A stretch of 64,000 nucleotides of DNA from Siccirubricoccus soli (GTDB lineage Bacteria > Pseudomonadota > Alphaproteobacteria > Acetobacterales > Acetobacteraceae). The translations under genes and the position numbers were made by a program. The DNA lies in contig NZ_JAMZIK010000051.1 of NCBI RefSeq assembly GCF_024178315.1, positions 30,734-94,733 of the forward strand, read 5' to 3'. The notes under the pieces were generated by a model that worked only from the letters and a program-made list of their open reading frames with translations, ran no database searches and was not told the DNA's origin. The stretch's first letter is position 1, and each line of letters begins with the position of its first letter. Shown here piece after piece: positions 26,857 to 36,168 of the stretch.

Positions 26857-28257
26857 ATGGCCGCCGTCACCGCCGAGCTTGCCCGCTACTGCGCCAGCCT
26901 CGACTTCGCCAACCTGCCCGCCGAGGTGAAGGAACGGACGCGGTTCCTGGTGCTGGACCTGGTCGGCAACATCGTGCGCGGCCGGCACGATGCGGAGAGC
27001 ACCCCCGCCCTGCTGAGCATGGCCCGCGCCCTCGGCCTCGCCGCCGGCGGCTCCGCCGTGCTGGGCGATTCCGCCCGCTACACGCCGGCCGGCGCCGCGA
27101 TGCTGAACGGTGCCCTCGCCCATTCGCTGGATTTCGACGACACCCATGCGGCCGGCACGCTGCACCCGGGCGCCCCGGTGATCCCCGCCGCCCTGGCGGC
27201 GGCCGAGATGGTCGGCGCCGATGGCCGCACCGTGCTCTCCGCCATCGTCGCCGGCTATGAGACGACCTGCCGCCTCGCCCTCGCCCTGCCGGGCGGCGAC
27301 CATTACGACCGCGGCTACCACCCGACCGCGACCTGCGGCGCCTTCGGCGCGGCGGCGGCGGCGGGGCGGGTCTGCGGGCTGGACGGGAAGGCGATGCAGG
27401 ACGCCTTCGGCATCGCCCTGTCCCAGGCCGCGGGCTCCCTGCAATTCCTGGCCAACGGCGCCTGGACCAAGCGCTTCCAGGTGGGGTGGAGCGCGATGAA
27501 CGGCCTGGCCGCCGCGACGCTGGCGCGCGAGGGCTTCCGCGGCGCCGCCGAGGCCTTCGAGGGCAAGGCCGGCTTCCTGCGCGCCTATGCGCCAAACCCG
27601 AAGCCGGAGCGGGCGCTGCAGGGCCTCGGCACCGAGTTCGAGCTGATGCAGACGGCGGTGAAGCCCTACCCCTCCTGCCGCTACGGCCATGCCGGCATCG
27701 ACGCCGCCATCGCGCTGCGCGCCGAACTCGGCCTGAAGCCGGAGGAGATCGAGAGCGTCACCATGGGCCTGCCCAACAAGGGCATGCTGCTGGTCGGCGC
27801 CCCGCTGGCCTACAAGCAGAACCCGCAGAACGTGGTGGACGGCCAGTTCAGCGGGCCCTTCGTGGTGAGCTGCGGCCTGGTCTTCGGCCATATGGGCTGG
27901 GACAGCTATGCGCATCTGCAGCACCCGCAGGTGCGGGCCCTGCTGCCCAAGGTGAATTGCGTGGAGGATCCGGAGATCCAGGCGCTGTTCCCCACCTATA
28001 TGGCGGGCAAGCTGACGGTGAAGGCGCGCGGCCAGGAATTCGTGAAGCTAGTGAAGGTGGCCAAGGGCGAGCCGGAGAACTTCCTCACCGAGGCCGAGCT
28101 GCGTGCGAAGTTCCACGGGCTGGTGGATGCGGTGCTGGGCGCGGAGCGCGCGGCGCAACTCGCCGACGCGGTGCTGGGGCTGGAGCGCACCAGCGATGTG
28201 AACAGCATGATGCGGCTGGCAGCGCCGATCATGGCGGCGAAGCTGGCGGGGGAGTGA
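26857..28257 (+). CDS. MmgE/PrpD family protein
   Basis: A 466-residue protein of the 2-methylcitrate dehydratase / cis-aconitate decarboxylase fold. Recognised blocks are ELARYCASLDFANLPAEV, the catalytic-domain DFDDTHAAGTLHPGAPVIPAALA, GYHPTATCGAFGAAAAAG and FEGKAGFLRAYAP, then KPYPSCRYGHAGIDAA. The family covers several substrates (2-methylcitrate, aconitate, cyclic diacids), and the gene lacks prpB/prpC neighbours, so the substrate is open. The ATG is preceded by GAGGAGG at good distance. It is divergent from the transglycosylase gene and followed by a strong hairpin. Confidence 0.85.
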   Translation: MAAVTAELARYCASLDFANLPAEVKERTRFLVLDLVGNIVRGRHDAESTPALLSMARALGLAAGGSAVLGDSARYTPAGAAMLNGALAHSLDFDDTHAAGTLHPGAPVIPAALAAAEMVGADGRTVLSAIVAGYETTCRLALALPGGDHYDRGYHPTATCGAFGAAAAAGRVCGLDGKAMQDAFGIALSQAAGSLQFLANGAWTKRFQVGWSAMNGLAAATLAREGFRGAAEAFEGKAGFLRAYAPNPKPERALQGLGTEFELMQTAVKPYPSCRYGHAGIDAAIALRAELGLKPEEIESVTMGLPNKGMLLVGAPLAYKQNPQNVVDGQFSGPFVVSCGLVFGHMGWDSYAHLQHPQVRALLPKVNCVEDPEIQALFPTYMAGKLTVKARGQEFVKLVKVAKGEPENFLTEAELRAKFHGLVDAVLGAERAAQLADAVLGLERTSDVNSMMRLAAPIMAAKLAGE

Positions 28258-28259
28258 AC

Positions 28260-28310
28260 GCAGGGGGCTCTGCCCCCTGCAGCCCTGCCGGGGACCGGAC
28301 CGGTCCCCGG
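28260..28310. terminator. Two hairpins between convergent genes
   Basis: GCAGGGGGC pairs with GCCCCCTGC around a TCT loop (28260-28280). CCGGGGACCG pairs with CGGTCCCCGG around GAC (28288-28310). They begin just after the MmgE/PrpD stop codon and sit between convergent genes, so they could end transcription from both sides. No T-tract is present. The second hairpin shares the GGGGACCGGTCCCC module of repeat family A. Confidence 0.5.
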
Positions 28311-28335
28311 TCTGAGTCGGCCGGTTCAACCGGAC

Positions 28336-28411
28336 GCGCAGGAACTCACGGTTTCCAAAGGCCCTGCGGCCTTTGGCGCGGGGAGTTTGAGGGGAGCAGA
28401 GCTCCCCTCAA
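28336..28411 (-). repeat. Intergenic modular repeat family B, reversed copy
   Basis: On the - strand it reads TTGAGGGGAGC-TCT-GCTCCCCTCAA, then ACTCCCCGCG and CCAAAGGCCGCAGGGCCTTTGG followed by AAACC. This is the module order seen at 398, 31019 and 60115. Its first hairpin (28387-28411) overlaps the 3' end of the phosphoribosyltransferase-like gene, whose stop is at 28408-28410. Confidence 0.6.
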
Positions 28412-29574
28412 CCATGCCCCCCGTTCTTCTTCCGCTCGCCATTCCGCCGCAGCAGGAATTCCCGCCCCAGCTTCACCCGCGGCACGCCGTCATAGGCGAC
28501 GATATCCGCGGTGGCGTAGGTCTCGGACCAGCTATCCGGGATGAAGCTGCCGGTGCCGACCACGTCGATCGGCGCGCGCGCTTCCGCCATCACCCGGCAC
28601 TTGCCGACGCCGAAGCCGGAGGAGGCGACGATGCGGACCTTCGGGAAGCCGGCCTTGTCCAGCTCCTCCCGCATCCGCCAGATGGCGGCGGCGGAGACAC
28701 CGGTGCCGACCAGGTGGCGCAATTCCGTCTCGCTGCGGTAGCGGCGGATGGCGCCCGGCGCGTGGCGTTCCAGCACGGCATAGCTCTCGGCGGGATCGAG
28801 CCCTTCGAGGAAGCGGCCGCCATGCGTGTCCAGCCGCACCGCCAGCCTTCCGGCCGCCGCCAGTTCCGGGAAGCGCTGGCAGACGGCGATGCCGTCCGTC
28901 ACCTCCCGTCCGAAATAGTCCACCAGCACCGTCAGCGGCTCGTCCGGATAGGCCTCGTGGAACATCTCGGCGGCACGCAGCGTGCTGCCGGCATAGCCGA
29001 TCAGCGCATGCGGCATGGTGCCATAGCCGTGCGAGGCGCCGAACCAATGCGCCGTGGCATCCGTGGCGTTGCCGATGAAGCCCTTGGCCCCTTCCCTTTT
29101 CGCCGCCGCCCCGCCGACCGAGGCGGCATAGGCCATCATGTTCTGCATCTCGAAGCCGGCACAATGCCGCGCATCCATGGCCAGGAACCCCACCTCCGGC
29201 AGCTCCAGGCACATCTGGTAGGCGTTGTGCGCGGCGACGCAGGGCGGCCCCAGCTTCTGCAGATACAGCGTCTCGAGGTCCGAGAGCTCGATGAAGGAGC
29301 CGGTAATGTAGAGAATAGGGTCGCCCGCGCCGACCCAGGTCCCCTCTGGATGCATCAGCTCGATCTCGAATTGCGTGCCGCGGGCGGCGGCGACGCTCTT
29401 CAGCCAATCCAGCATCAGCCGCGGGGCGCTGACGACCGGGCGCCGCAGGAAGACCGCGTAGGTCACGCGGCAATCCCCGAAGCGCTGCACGATGGCACGC
29501 GTCCGGTTGAAATAGGCATCCGTCCGCGCCGTGATGGCGCCGTCGGTGGCCTCCACCGGCGGCTCCCCGGGCAT
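28408..29574 (-). CDS. Nicotinate phosphoribosyltransferase-like protein
   Basis: A 388-residue protein with the NAPRTase layout. ARTDAYFNRTRAIV is at the start, then YAVFLRRPVV, the beta-domain part PEGTWVGAGDPILYITGSFIELSDLETLYLQKLG, and barrel segments FIGNATDATAHWFG, GTMPHALIGYAG, VLVDYFG and VRLDTHGG. Family members make nicotinate mononucleotide in NAD salvage. Divergence from standard PncB leaves room for a related phosphoribosyltransferase. The ATG at 29574 shares a base with the stop of the DAHP synthase gene (TAATG), so translation is coupled. The last bases lie within a repeat hairpin. Confidence 0.75.
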   Translation of the reverse strand: MPGEPPVEATDGAITARTDAYFNRTRAIVQRFGDCRVTYAVFLRRPVVSAPRLMLDWLKSVAAARGTQFEIELMHPEGTWVGAGDPILYITGSFIELSDLETLYLQKLGPPCVAAHNAYQMCLELPEVGFLAMDARHCAGFEMQNMMAYAASVGGAAAKREGAKGFIGNATDATAHWFGASHGYGTMPHALIGYAGSTLRAAEMFHEAYPDEPLTVLVDYFGREVTDGIAVCQRFPELAAAGRLAVRLDTHGGRFLEGLDPAESYAVLERHAPGAIRRYRSETELRHLVGTGVSAAAIWRMREELDKAGFPKVRIVASSGFGVGKCRVMAEARAPIDVVGTGSFIPDSWSETYATADIVAYDGVPRVKLGREFLLRRNGERKKNGGHG

Positions 29575-30947
29575 TACTGGGCTGCCTGGGCCGGCTGCAG
29601 CGGCGTGCGCCGCGCCTTCAGCTCGGCCGCGATGAGGAAGGCGAGCTCCAGCGACTGCTCCGCATTCAGCCGCGGATCGCAGAAGGTCTGGTAGCGCAGC
29701 GAGAGGTCCGCCTCGGTCAGGCGGTGCGCGCCACCGAGGCATTCCGTCACCTCCTGCCCCGTCATCTCCACATGCACGCCGCCCGGCCAGGTACCTTCCG
29801 CCGCATGGCAGTCGAAGAAGCGCCGCACCTCGGTCAGCACCGCGTCGAAGGGCCGCGTCTTGTAGCTGCCGACGGTGGTGGTGTTGCCGTGCATCGGGTC
29901 GCTGATCCAGACCACGTTGCGCCCGGCCCGCCGCACCGCGCGCAGCAGCGGCGGCAGCTTCGCCTCCAGCTTGTCGGCACCCATGCGGGTGATGAGCGTG
30001 AGGCGGCCCATGGTGTTGGCCGGGTTCAGGATCTCGGTCAGGCGGACCAGCTCCTCCGGGTCCATGCTCGGCCCGACCTTCATGCCGATCGGGTTCTTCA
30101 CCCCGCGCAGGAATTCCACATGTGCCCCGTCCGGCTGCCGCGTGCGGTCGCCGATCCAGAGGAAATGGGCGGAGCAGGCATAGTGGTCGCCGGTGGTGGA
30201 ATCGACACGGGTCAGCGCCTGCTCATAGGGCAGCAGCAGGCTCTCATGGCTGGTGTAGAACTCCGTCTCCCGCACCTGCGGCAGGTCGGACATGCCGCAG
30301 GCCTGCATGAAGGAGAGGGTCTCGTCGATCCGGTGCGCCAGGTCGCGATAGCGGTCGCCGAGCGGGCTGCGCTCGACGAAGCCGAGATTCCAGCGATGCA
30401 CCTGATGCAGATCGGCATAGCCGCCCGTGGCGAAGGCGCGCAGCAGATTCAGCGTGCCGGCCGATTGCATATAGGCGAATTCCATCCGCGCCGGGTCCGG
30501 GATGCGGGCCTCCGGCGTGAATTCCGGGCCGTTGATGATGTCGCCCCGGTAGGATGGCAGGGTGACGCCGTCCTTCGTCTCATTGTCGCTGCTGCGCGGC
30601 TTGGCGAACTGCCCCGCCATGCGGCCGAGCTTCACCACCGGGATGCCGCCGCCGAAGGTCAGCACCACCGCCATCTGCAGCAGCACCCGGAAGGTGTCGC
30701 GGATGACGTTGGCGGTGAAGTCGCCGAAGCTCTCGGCGCAATCGCCGCCCTGGAGGACGAAGCCCTGGCCGGCGCCGGCCTTGGCCAGCGCCGCCTGCAG
30801 CCGCCGCGCCTCGCCGGCGAAGACCAGGGGCGGCCATTTCGCGAGGCGGGCTTCCACCTCGGCGAGTTTGGCGGCGTCCGGGTATTCGGGCACCTGCTTG
30901 ATGGGCAGGCCCCTCCAGCTTCCCGGGTGCCAGGCGCGCGCAACCAT
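29574..30947 (-). CDS. Type II 3-deoxy-D-arabino-heptulosonate 7-phosphate synthase
   Basis: A 457-residue plant-type (class II) DAHP synthase, first enzyme of the shikimate pathway, condensing PEP and erythrose 4-phosphate. Family blocks are [29 protein letters not shown] (metal-binding Cys), [50 protein letters not shown] and [11 protein letters not shown], ending with [18 protein letters not shown]. It is the pathway's entry point and usually feedback controlled. It is immediately upstream of, and translationally coupled to, the phosphoribosyltransferase-like gene, an unusual pairing. Confidence 0.95.
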   Translation of the reverse strand: MVARAWHPGSWRGLPIKQVPEYPDAAKLAEVEARLAKWPPLVFAGEARRLQAALAKAGAGQGFVLQGGDCAESFGDFTANVIRDTFRVLLQMAVVLTFGGGIPVVKLGRMAGQFAKPRSSDNETKDGVTLPSYRGDIINGPEFTPEARIPDPARMEFAYMQSAGTLNLLRAFATGGYADLHQVHRWNLGFVERSPLGDRYRDLAHRIDETLSFMQACGMSDLPQVRETEFYTSHESLLLPYEQALTRVDSTTGDHYACSAHFLWIGDRTRQPDGAHVEFLRGVKNPIGMKVGPSMDPEELVRLTEILNPANTMGRLTLITRMGADKLEAKLPPLLRAVRRAGRNVVWISDPMHGNTTTVGSYKTRPFDAVLTEVRRFFDCHAAEGTWPGGVHVEMTGQEVTECLGGAHRLTEADLSLRYQTFCDPRLNAEQSLELAFLIAAELKARRTPLQPAQAAQ

Positions 30948-31018
30948 AGTCGTTTATCTCCCTTGGAACTGGGGATGATAGCGGAGGGACAGGGGGGGTG
31001 GAACCCTGGGGCACGGTG

Positions 31019-31085
31019 TCGAGGAAGGGCCTTGCCCTGCCTCAAACTCCATCCCGCCAAGGGCCGAAGGGCCCTTGGATCCCTC
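31019..31085 (+). repeat. Intergenic modular repeat family B, copy 3
   Basis: An imperfect GAGGAAGGGC/GCCCTGCCTC palindrome, then AAACTCCATCCCG and the perfect CCAAGGGCC-GAA-GGGCCCTTGG hairpin, followed by ATCCCT. It is nearly the same as the copy at 60115-60182. It lies in the gap between the DAHP synthase start and the glutathione reductase stop. Confidence 0.65.
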
Positions 31086-31135
31086 GGGTCGGCAGGTTGA
31101 CCGCCGGGTCCGAACTCCGCCCCTCTCGGCAGCCC

Positions 31136-32515
31136 CTACTCCGCCGCCTTGGCCTCCACCCCCGCCACCCGCGTCCGGGTCCGCATCGTCACGAACTCCT
31201 CCGCCGCGGTCGGGTGGATGCCGATGGTCCGGTCGAAATCCTCCTTGGTCAGTCCCGCCGCCACGGCGATGCCGATGCCCTGCATGATCTCGCCGGCATC
31301 CTCGCCCAGCATATGGGCGCCGAGCACCTTCCGCGTCCGCTGGCAGACCACCAGCTTCATCAGCGTCTTCCGCCCTTCCCGCTTGCTCAGCGTGTGCCGC
31401 ATCGGGGTGAAGCGGGTGACGTAGATGTCCACCGGCCCGCGCGCCGCCGCATCCGCCTCCGTCAGCCCCACCGTGCCGATGGGCGGCGAGGTGAAGACGG
31501 CCGTCGGGACGTTCTCGTAGCTCGCCCGGCGCGGGTTGTTGCCGAACAGGGTATCCGCCAGCGCATGCCCCACCGCCGTCGCCATGGGCGTCAGGTTCAG
31601 CCGGTCCGTCACGTCGCCGATGGCGAAGATGTTGGGTGCGGTGGTGCGGTGCTCCGCATCCACCTCGATGGCGCCCTTCGCGGTGCATTCCACCTTCGCC
31701 GCCGTGAGGTTCAACCCCGCCGTGTTCGGCTCCCGCCCCGTCGCGAAGAGCACCGCCTCGCCCTCCAGCACCGCGCCGCCCAGCAGGGCGAGCCGCAGAT
31801 GGTCCCCCTGCCGGTCCAGCCGCGCCGGCACCTGGCCGGCATGCAGGCGGATGCCCTGGGCCTCCAGCGCGTCCTTCAGCGCCTCGCGGATGTCCTGGTC
31901 GAAGCCGCGCAGCGGCAGGTCGGCGCGGTAGACCACGTCCACCTCCGCGCCGAGGGCGCGGAAGACGCAGGCGAATTCCAGCGCGATATAGCCGGCGCCG
32001 ACGACGACCAGCCGCTTCGGTACCTCCTGCAGCGTGAAGACGTCGTCGGAGAGCATGCCGAGCTCGGCGCCCGGGATCTCCGGCCGCACCGCCCGGCCGC
32101 CGACGGCGATGACGATCTTCTCTGCCGTCACGCGCTTGCCGCCGACATCCAGCGTATGGGCATCGACGAAGGTGGCGCGGGCATCGAAGCTGGTGACGCC
32201 GGCATTGCCGAGCAGCCGGCCATAGATGCCGGAGAGCCGCTGCACCTCTGCATCCCGCGCGGCGGCAAGCTTCGCCAGCGAGAAGCCCTTCACCTCCATC
32301 TCCCAGCCGAAGCCGGCGGCTTCCTCCGCCCAGCCGGCATATTCGGCGGCGTTCACCATCAGCTTCTTCGGCACGCAGCCGACATTGACGCAGGTGCCGC
32401 CCCAGAAGCGCTCCTCCGCCACGCCGACGCGGGCGCCATGGCCGGCGGCGATGCGGGCGCAGCGCACGCCGGCGGAGCCGCCGCCGATGACGAAGAGGTC
32501 GAAATCATAGGCCAT
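31136..32515 (-). CDS. gor: Glutathione-disulfide reductase
   Basis: A 459-residue FAD/NADPH oxidoreductase. The FAD site is DLFVIGGGSAGVRCARIAA, and the redox-active disulfide lies in WGGTCVNVGCVPKKLM. The NADPH domain contains RLVVVGAGYIALEFACVFRALGAEV, the second FAD motif is NIFAIGDV, and the C-terminal dimer interface ends GIHPTAAEEFVTMRTRTR with the catalytic His. It keeps glutathione reduced in the cytoplasm. ATG at 32515 starts the conserved region. The sulfur transporter gene upstream reads the same way with an 88-bp gap. Confidence 0.94.
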   Translation of the reverse strand: MAYDFDLFVIGGGSAGVRCARIAAGHGARVGVAEERFWGGTCVNVGCVPKKLMVNAAEYAGWAEEAAGFGWEMEVKGFSLAKLAAARDAEVQRLSGIYGRLLGNAGVTSFDARATFVDAHTLDVGGKRVTAEKIVIAVGGRAVRPEIPGAELGMLSDDVFTLQEVPKRLVVVGAGYIALEFACVFRALGAEVDVVYRADLPLRGFDQDIREALKDALEAQGIRLHAGQVPARLDRQGDHLRLALLGGAVLEGEAVLFATGREPNTAGLNLTAAKVECTAKGAIEVDAEHRTTAPNIFAIGDVTDRLNLTPMATAVGHALADTLFGNNPRRASYENVPTAVFTSPPIGTVGLTEADAAARGPVDIYVTRFTPMRHTLSKREGRKTLMKLVVCQRTRKVLGAHMLGEDAGEIMQGIGIAVAAGLTKEDFDRTIGIHPTAAEEFVTMRTRTRVAGVEAKAAE

Positions 32516-32603
32516 GCTCTGCCCTTCCCCACCATGCCGGCCGGGGCCGGACCTTTCCGGAGTATATGCGTCCGCCGGCGCGGATTGGTAAGCCGCCTGG
32601 CCG

Positions 32604-33833
32604 TCAGCAGCCCGTCTGCCGCGGCAGCCGCTCCACCTCCAGCCCGAACCAGGGGCGCAGCCCGGTGCCGAGCAGGTTGCCGAAGAAGGCGGCGACCATC
32701 CAGGCCCAGCCATGCAGGCTGCCGGAGGCGATACCGGAGAAATAGGCGCCGATATTGCAGCCATAGGCCAGCCGCGCCCCGTAGCCGAGCATCAGCCCGC
32801 CCACCACCGCCGCGACCGCCGAGCGCAGCGGCAGGCCCCAGCGCGGCGCGAAGCGTCCGGCGAGCGCCGCGGCCAGCAGCGCGCCGAACATGATGCCGAC
32901 ATCCATCACCGAGGTGACATCGGCCAGCACGCTGCCTTCCAGCGCCGCGCGCTGCGCCGGGGCCTGCCAGAAGGGCCAACTCGCCGGGTCGAAGCCGATC
33001 AGCGCCGCCGCCTTGGAGCCCCAGAGGGCGAAGGCCGAGGTGATGCCCCAGGGCCGCCCGGCCAGCGCCAGGGTGACGAAGTTCAGCACCGCCAGCGCCA
33101 CCGCGCCGGCGACCAGCGGCCAGGGGCCGCGCAGCAGCCGCGCCAGGCCCACGCGCGGCGCACCCTCCGGCCGCACCAGCCGGCCGTGGCGCCGGCGTTC
33201 CAGCACCACGCTCAGGCCGGCGATGGCGGCGAAAGCGGCCAGGTTGGCGGCCAGCGCCGGCCCCACCCCCCAGGCCTGCACCAGCGAGACCGGCGGCAGG
33301 TGCGGCAGCGCCGCCCACCAGTGCAGATGCGCCGCCCCCAGCGCCGAGCCGGCGATGAAGGCGGCCAGGGTCAGCAGCATGCGGACCGAGCCGCCGCCCA
33401 CGGTGTAGAGCGTGCCCGAGGCGCAGCCGCCGCCGAGCTGCATGCCGATGCCGAAGAGGAAGGCGCCGAACGCCACCGAGACCCCGACCGGCGCCACCAG
33501 CCCCTGCACCGGCTGGCCGAACAGCGTGCCCGCCGCCAGGACGGGGAAGAACAGCAGCACCGCCACCGCCAGCATCACCATCTGGGCCCGCAGCCCGGCG
33601 CCGCGGCGATCGGCGATGAAGACCCGCCATGCCGAGGTGAAGCCGAAGGCGGCATGGTAGAGCACCAGCCCGAGCGCCGCGCCGAGCAGGTAGAGCGCCG
33701 CCTGCCGGGGGCTGACCGCCTGGCCGATGAGCAGCGCGCCGCCCAGCAGCAGGGCGCCGGCGCCGAGCGCGGGACCGGTATTGATGGCGACGGACCGAAC
33801 CGGCTGCGGCCCGGCAAGGGTGGTGGCGGACAT
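32604..33833 (-). CDS. YeeE/YedE family sulfur (thiosulfate) transporter, fused two-domain form
   Basis: A 409-residue membrane protein with about ten or more hydrophobic helices in two homologous halves. Key Cys-containing loops are GIGMQLGGGCASGTLYTVGGGS in the first half and YGCNIGAYFSGIASGSLHGW in the second. These match the sulfur-relay cysteines of the TsuA/YeeE family, which imports thiosulfate or a similar sulfur compound. The ATG at 33833 has GGGAG upstream; a TTG at 33848 would extend it by five residues. Location next to glutathione reductase fits a sulfur or redox role but does not prove it. Confidence 0.87.
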   Translation of the reverse strand: MSATTLAGPQPVRSVAINTGPALGAGALLLGGALLIGQAVSPRQAALYLLGAALGLVLYHAAFGFTSAWRVFIADRRGAGLRAQMVMLAVAVLLFFPVLAAGTLFGQPVQGLVAPVGVSVAFGAFLFGIGMQLGGGCASGTLYTVGGGSVRMLLTLAAFIAGSALGAAHLHWWAALPHLPPVSLVQAWGVGPALAANLAAFAAIAGLSVVLERRRHGRLVRPEGAPRVGLARLLRGPWPLVAGAVALAVLNFVTLALAGRPWGITSAFALWGSKAAALIGFDPASWPFWQAPAQRAALEGSVLADVTSVMDVGIMFGALLAAALAGRFAPRWGLPLRSAVAAVVGGLMLGYGARLAYGCNIGAYFSGIASGSLHGWAWMVAAFFGNLLGTGLRPWFGLEVERLPRQTGC

Positions 33834-33971
33834 GGCGGCTCCCGGCAAATTCCTATGCCGGGTGATTAGGTGCCGCGACCCCCTGGTTTCATGCTCCGTT
33901 CCGCAGCCGCCCGGGAAAAGCCGACCCGCGATGGCCGCATGGCTGCCGGCCCGTCCTGCCAGGGGCCGGGT

Positions 33972-34418
33972 TCAGCCGGCCGGCCGCTTCGGCACGATCA
34001 GCCGGACGGTGAAGACCTGCACCTCCTCCCCCGCCTGGTTCAGGGTGCGGTTGCGCATGAGGGCGGAGCCGCGGTCGGGCCGGGAGCGGCTCGGCGTCAC
34101 CTCCAGCACCTCGATCTCCAGCCGCAGCTGGTCGCCCGGCCGCACCGGCTTCAGCCATTGCAGCTCCCCGCCGCCGCCGATGATGCCGCCGGCGAGGTCC
34201 CCCGCCGCCTGCACCACCATGGACATGGTGATGGCCGCGGTGTGCCAGCCGCTGGCCGCCAGCCCGCCGAAGAAGCTGGACTTCGCCGCCTCCGGGTCGG
34301 TGTGGAAGGGCTGCGGGTCGTAGCGGCGGGCGAATTCGATGATCTCCGCCTCGGTGACCGTCACCGGCCCGGCGGTGAAGCGCCGCCCCGGGGTGAGGTC
34401 TTCCAGGTAGAGCGTCAT
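33972..34418 (-). CDS. MaoC-family dehydratase
   Basis: A 148-residue hot-dog-fold protein. Recognisable are LEDLTPGRRFTAGPVTVTEAEIIEFARRYDPQPFHTDPEAA (the hydratase-2 motif with catalytic Asp and His) and FFGGLAASGWHTAAITM, then LRPGD-type and RSRPDRGSALMRN segments. MaoC proteins hydrate or dehydrate enoyl-CoA or related thioesters. The start is taken at ATG 34418; a GTG three codons earlier (34427) lies nearer an AGGGG sequence. The substrate is not known, and neighbouring genes do not specify a pathway. Confidence 0.85.
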   Translation of the reverse strand: MTLYLEDLTPGRRFTAGPVTVTEAEIIEFARRYDPQPFHTDPEAAKSSFFGGLAASGWHTAAITMSMVVQAAGDLAGGIIGGGGELQWLKPVRPGDQLRLEIEVLEVTPSRSRPDRGSALMRNRTLNQAGEEVQVFTVRLIVPKRPAG

Positions 34419-34583
34419 GGCCGGCACGCCCCTGCACGACCAGGGGGGGCGGGGCGGAACAGGGCGGGCATGCGGACCTCCGGTCGGGTTTCGCGGTTGC
34501 GGAACCCTAGAGACCCGCCTGCCGGCCGGCGACTGAATTCCCGTGGCGGCGGCGGCGCCGGCCGCACCGGCGCCGCCCGGCCC

Positions 34584-36062
34584 TCAGCTGCCGATGCCGC
34601 CGAGGGCGAGGTACTTCACCTCCAGATACTCCTCGATGCCGTAATGGCTGCCCTCGCGGCCAAGGCCGCTTTCCTTCACCCCGCCGAAGGGCGCCACTTC
34701 CGTGCTGATCAGCCCCTCATTGATGCCGATCATGCCGGTCTCCAGCGCCTCCGCCACCCGGAAGATGCGGCCGACATCGCGGGCGTAGAAATAGGCGGCG
34801 AGGCCGAAGGGCGTGTCATTCGCCAGGGCGATCGCCTCCTCCTCCGTCTTGAAGCGGAACAGCGGCGCGACCGGGCCGAAGGTCTCCTCGCGGAACATCA
34901 GCGCGTCATGCGGGACATTCGCCAGGATGGTCGGCTCGTAGAAATTGCCGCCGCGGCTGTGGCGCTTGCCGCCGGTGACGACGCTCGCGCCATGCTGCAG
35001 CGCGTCGGCGACATGCTCCTCCACCTTCGCCACCGCATCGGCGTTGATGAGCGGGCCTTGCGTCACGCCGGATTCGAAGCCGTCGCCCACCTTCAGCGCC
35101 TCGACCGCCGCCTTCAGCTTGGCGGCGAAGGCGTCATAGACGCCGTCCTGCACCAGGATGCGATTGGCGCAGACGCAGGTCTGGCCGGTGTTGCGGTACT
35201 TGCTGGCCATGGCGCCCTGCACCGCGGCGTCGAGATCGGCATCGTCGAAGACGATGAAGGGGGCGTTGCCGCCGAGCTCCATCGAGGTCTTCTTGATGGT
35301 CGGCGCGCATTGCTGCAGCAGCACCCGGCCCACCTCGGTGGAGCCGGTGAAGGTCAGCTTGCGGACCAGCGGGTTGGAGGTCAGCTCCTTCCCCGTCTCG
35401 CCAGAGGGGCCGGTGATCACGTTGCAGACGCCCGGCGGCATGCCCGCGCGCTCCGCCAGCACGGCGATGGCCAGCGCCGAGAAGGGCGTCTGCGAGGCGG
35501 GGCGGATGACGCCGGTGCAGCCCGCGGCCCAGCCCGGCCCGGTCTTCCGGGTGATCATCGCGGCGGGGAAGTTCCAGGGCGTGATGGCGGCGAAGACGCC
35601 GATCGGCTCCTTCGTGACGATGATCCGCCGGCCCTTGGCGTTCTGCGGAATGGTGTCGCCATAGACGCGCTTGGCTTCCTCGGCGAACCACTCGATGAAG
35701 CTCGCCGCATAGGCGATCTCGCCCTTGCTCTCGGCCAGCGGCTTGCCCTGCTCGGCGGTCATGATCGCGGCGAGGTCGTCGGTATTCGCGATCATCAGGT
35801 CGAAGAGCTTGCGCAGGATGGCGGCGCGGTCCTTCGCCAGCATGGCGCGCCATGCCCCCTGCGCCTTGTGCGCCGCCTCGATGGCGCGGCGGGTCTCGAC
35901 GGCGCTCATGGCCGGGACGCGGCCCACCACTTCCCCGGTGGAGGGGTTGCGGACCTCGAGCGTCTTGCCGCTATCCGCCTGCACCCATTGCCCGCCGATG
36001 CAATTGGCCTGGCGGAACAGGTCGGGGTCCTTCAGCGGCAGGCGGGCGATGGCGTCGAGCAT
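34584..36062 (-). CDS. gabD: NAD(P)-dependent succinate-semialdehyde dehydrogenase-like aldehyde dehydrogenase
   Basis: A 492-residue ALDH. FTGSTEVGRVLLQQCAPTIKKTSMELGGNAPFIVFDDADLD contains the catalytic Glu, and NTGQTCVCANRILVQDGVYDAF contains the catalytic Cys. Cofactor-binding features include TPWNFPAAMITRKTGP. The C-terminal EAPFGGVKESGLGREGSHYGIEEYLEVKY is typical of GabD. GabD oxidises succinate semialdehyde to succinate, for example in GABA breakdown, though related C4/C5 semialdehydes are possible. It is divergent from the Bug binding-protein gene (107 bp apart). No gabT is adjacent. Confidence 0.88.
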   Translation of the reverse strand: MLDAIARLPLKDPDLFRQANCIGGQWVQADSGKTLEVRNPSTGEVVGRVPAMSAVETRRAIEAAHKAQGAWRAMLAKDRAAILRKLFDLMIANTDDLAAIMTAEQGKPLAESKGEIAYAASFIEWFAEEAKRVYGDTIPQNAKGRRIIVTKEPIGVFAAITPWNFPAAMITRKTGPGWAAGCTGVIRPASQTPFSALAIAVLAERAGMPPGVCNVITGPSGETGKELTSNPLVRKLTFTGSTEVGRVLLQQCAPTIKKTSMELGGNAPFIVFDDADLDAAVQGAMASKYRNTGQTCVCANRILVQDGVYDAFAAKLKAAVEALKVGDGFESGVTQGPLINADAVAKVEEHVADALQHGASVVTGGKRHSRGGNFYEPTILANVPHDALMFREETFGPVAPLFRFKTEEEAIALANDTPFGLAAYFYARDVGRIFRVAEALETGMIGINEGLISTEVAPFGGVKESGLGREGSHYGIEEYLEVKYLALGGIGS

Positions 36063-36168
36063 CGGGGGTCTCCTTCCCTCATTGGCGGCAAAGATAGGCA
36101 CCGGAAGGTGCTTTGTCAGCCGCGGGCCCAGGGCTAGGCTGGCCGCAACGAGAATGCGGGAGGGAGGG

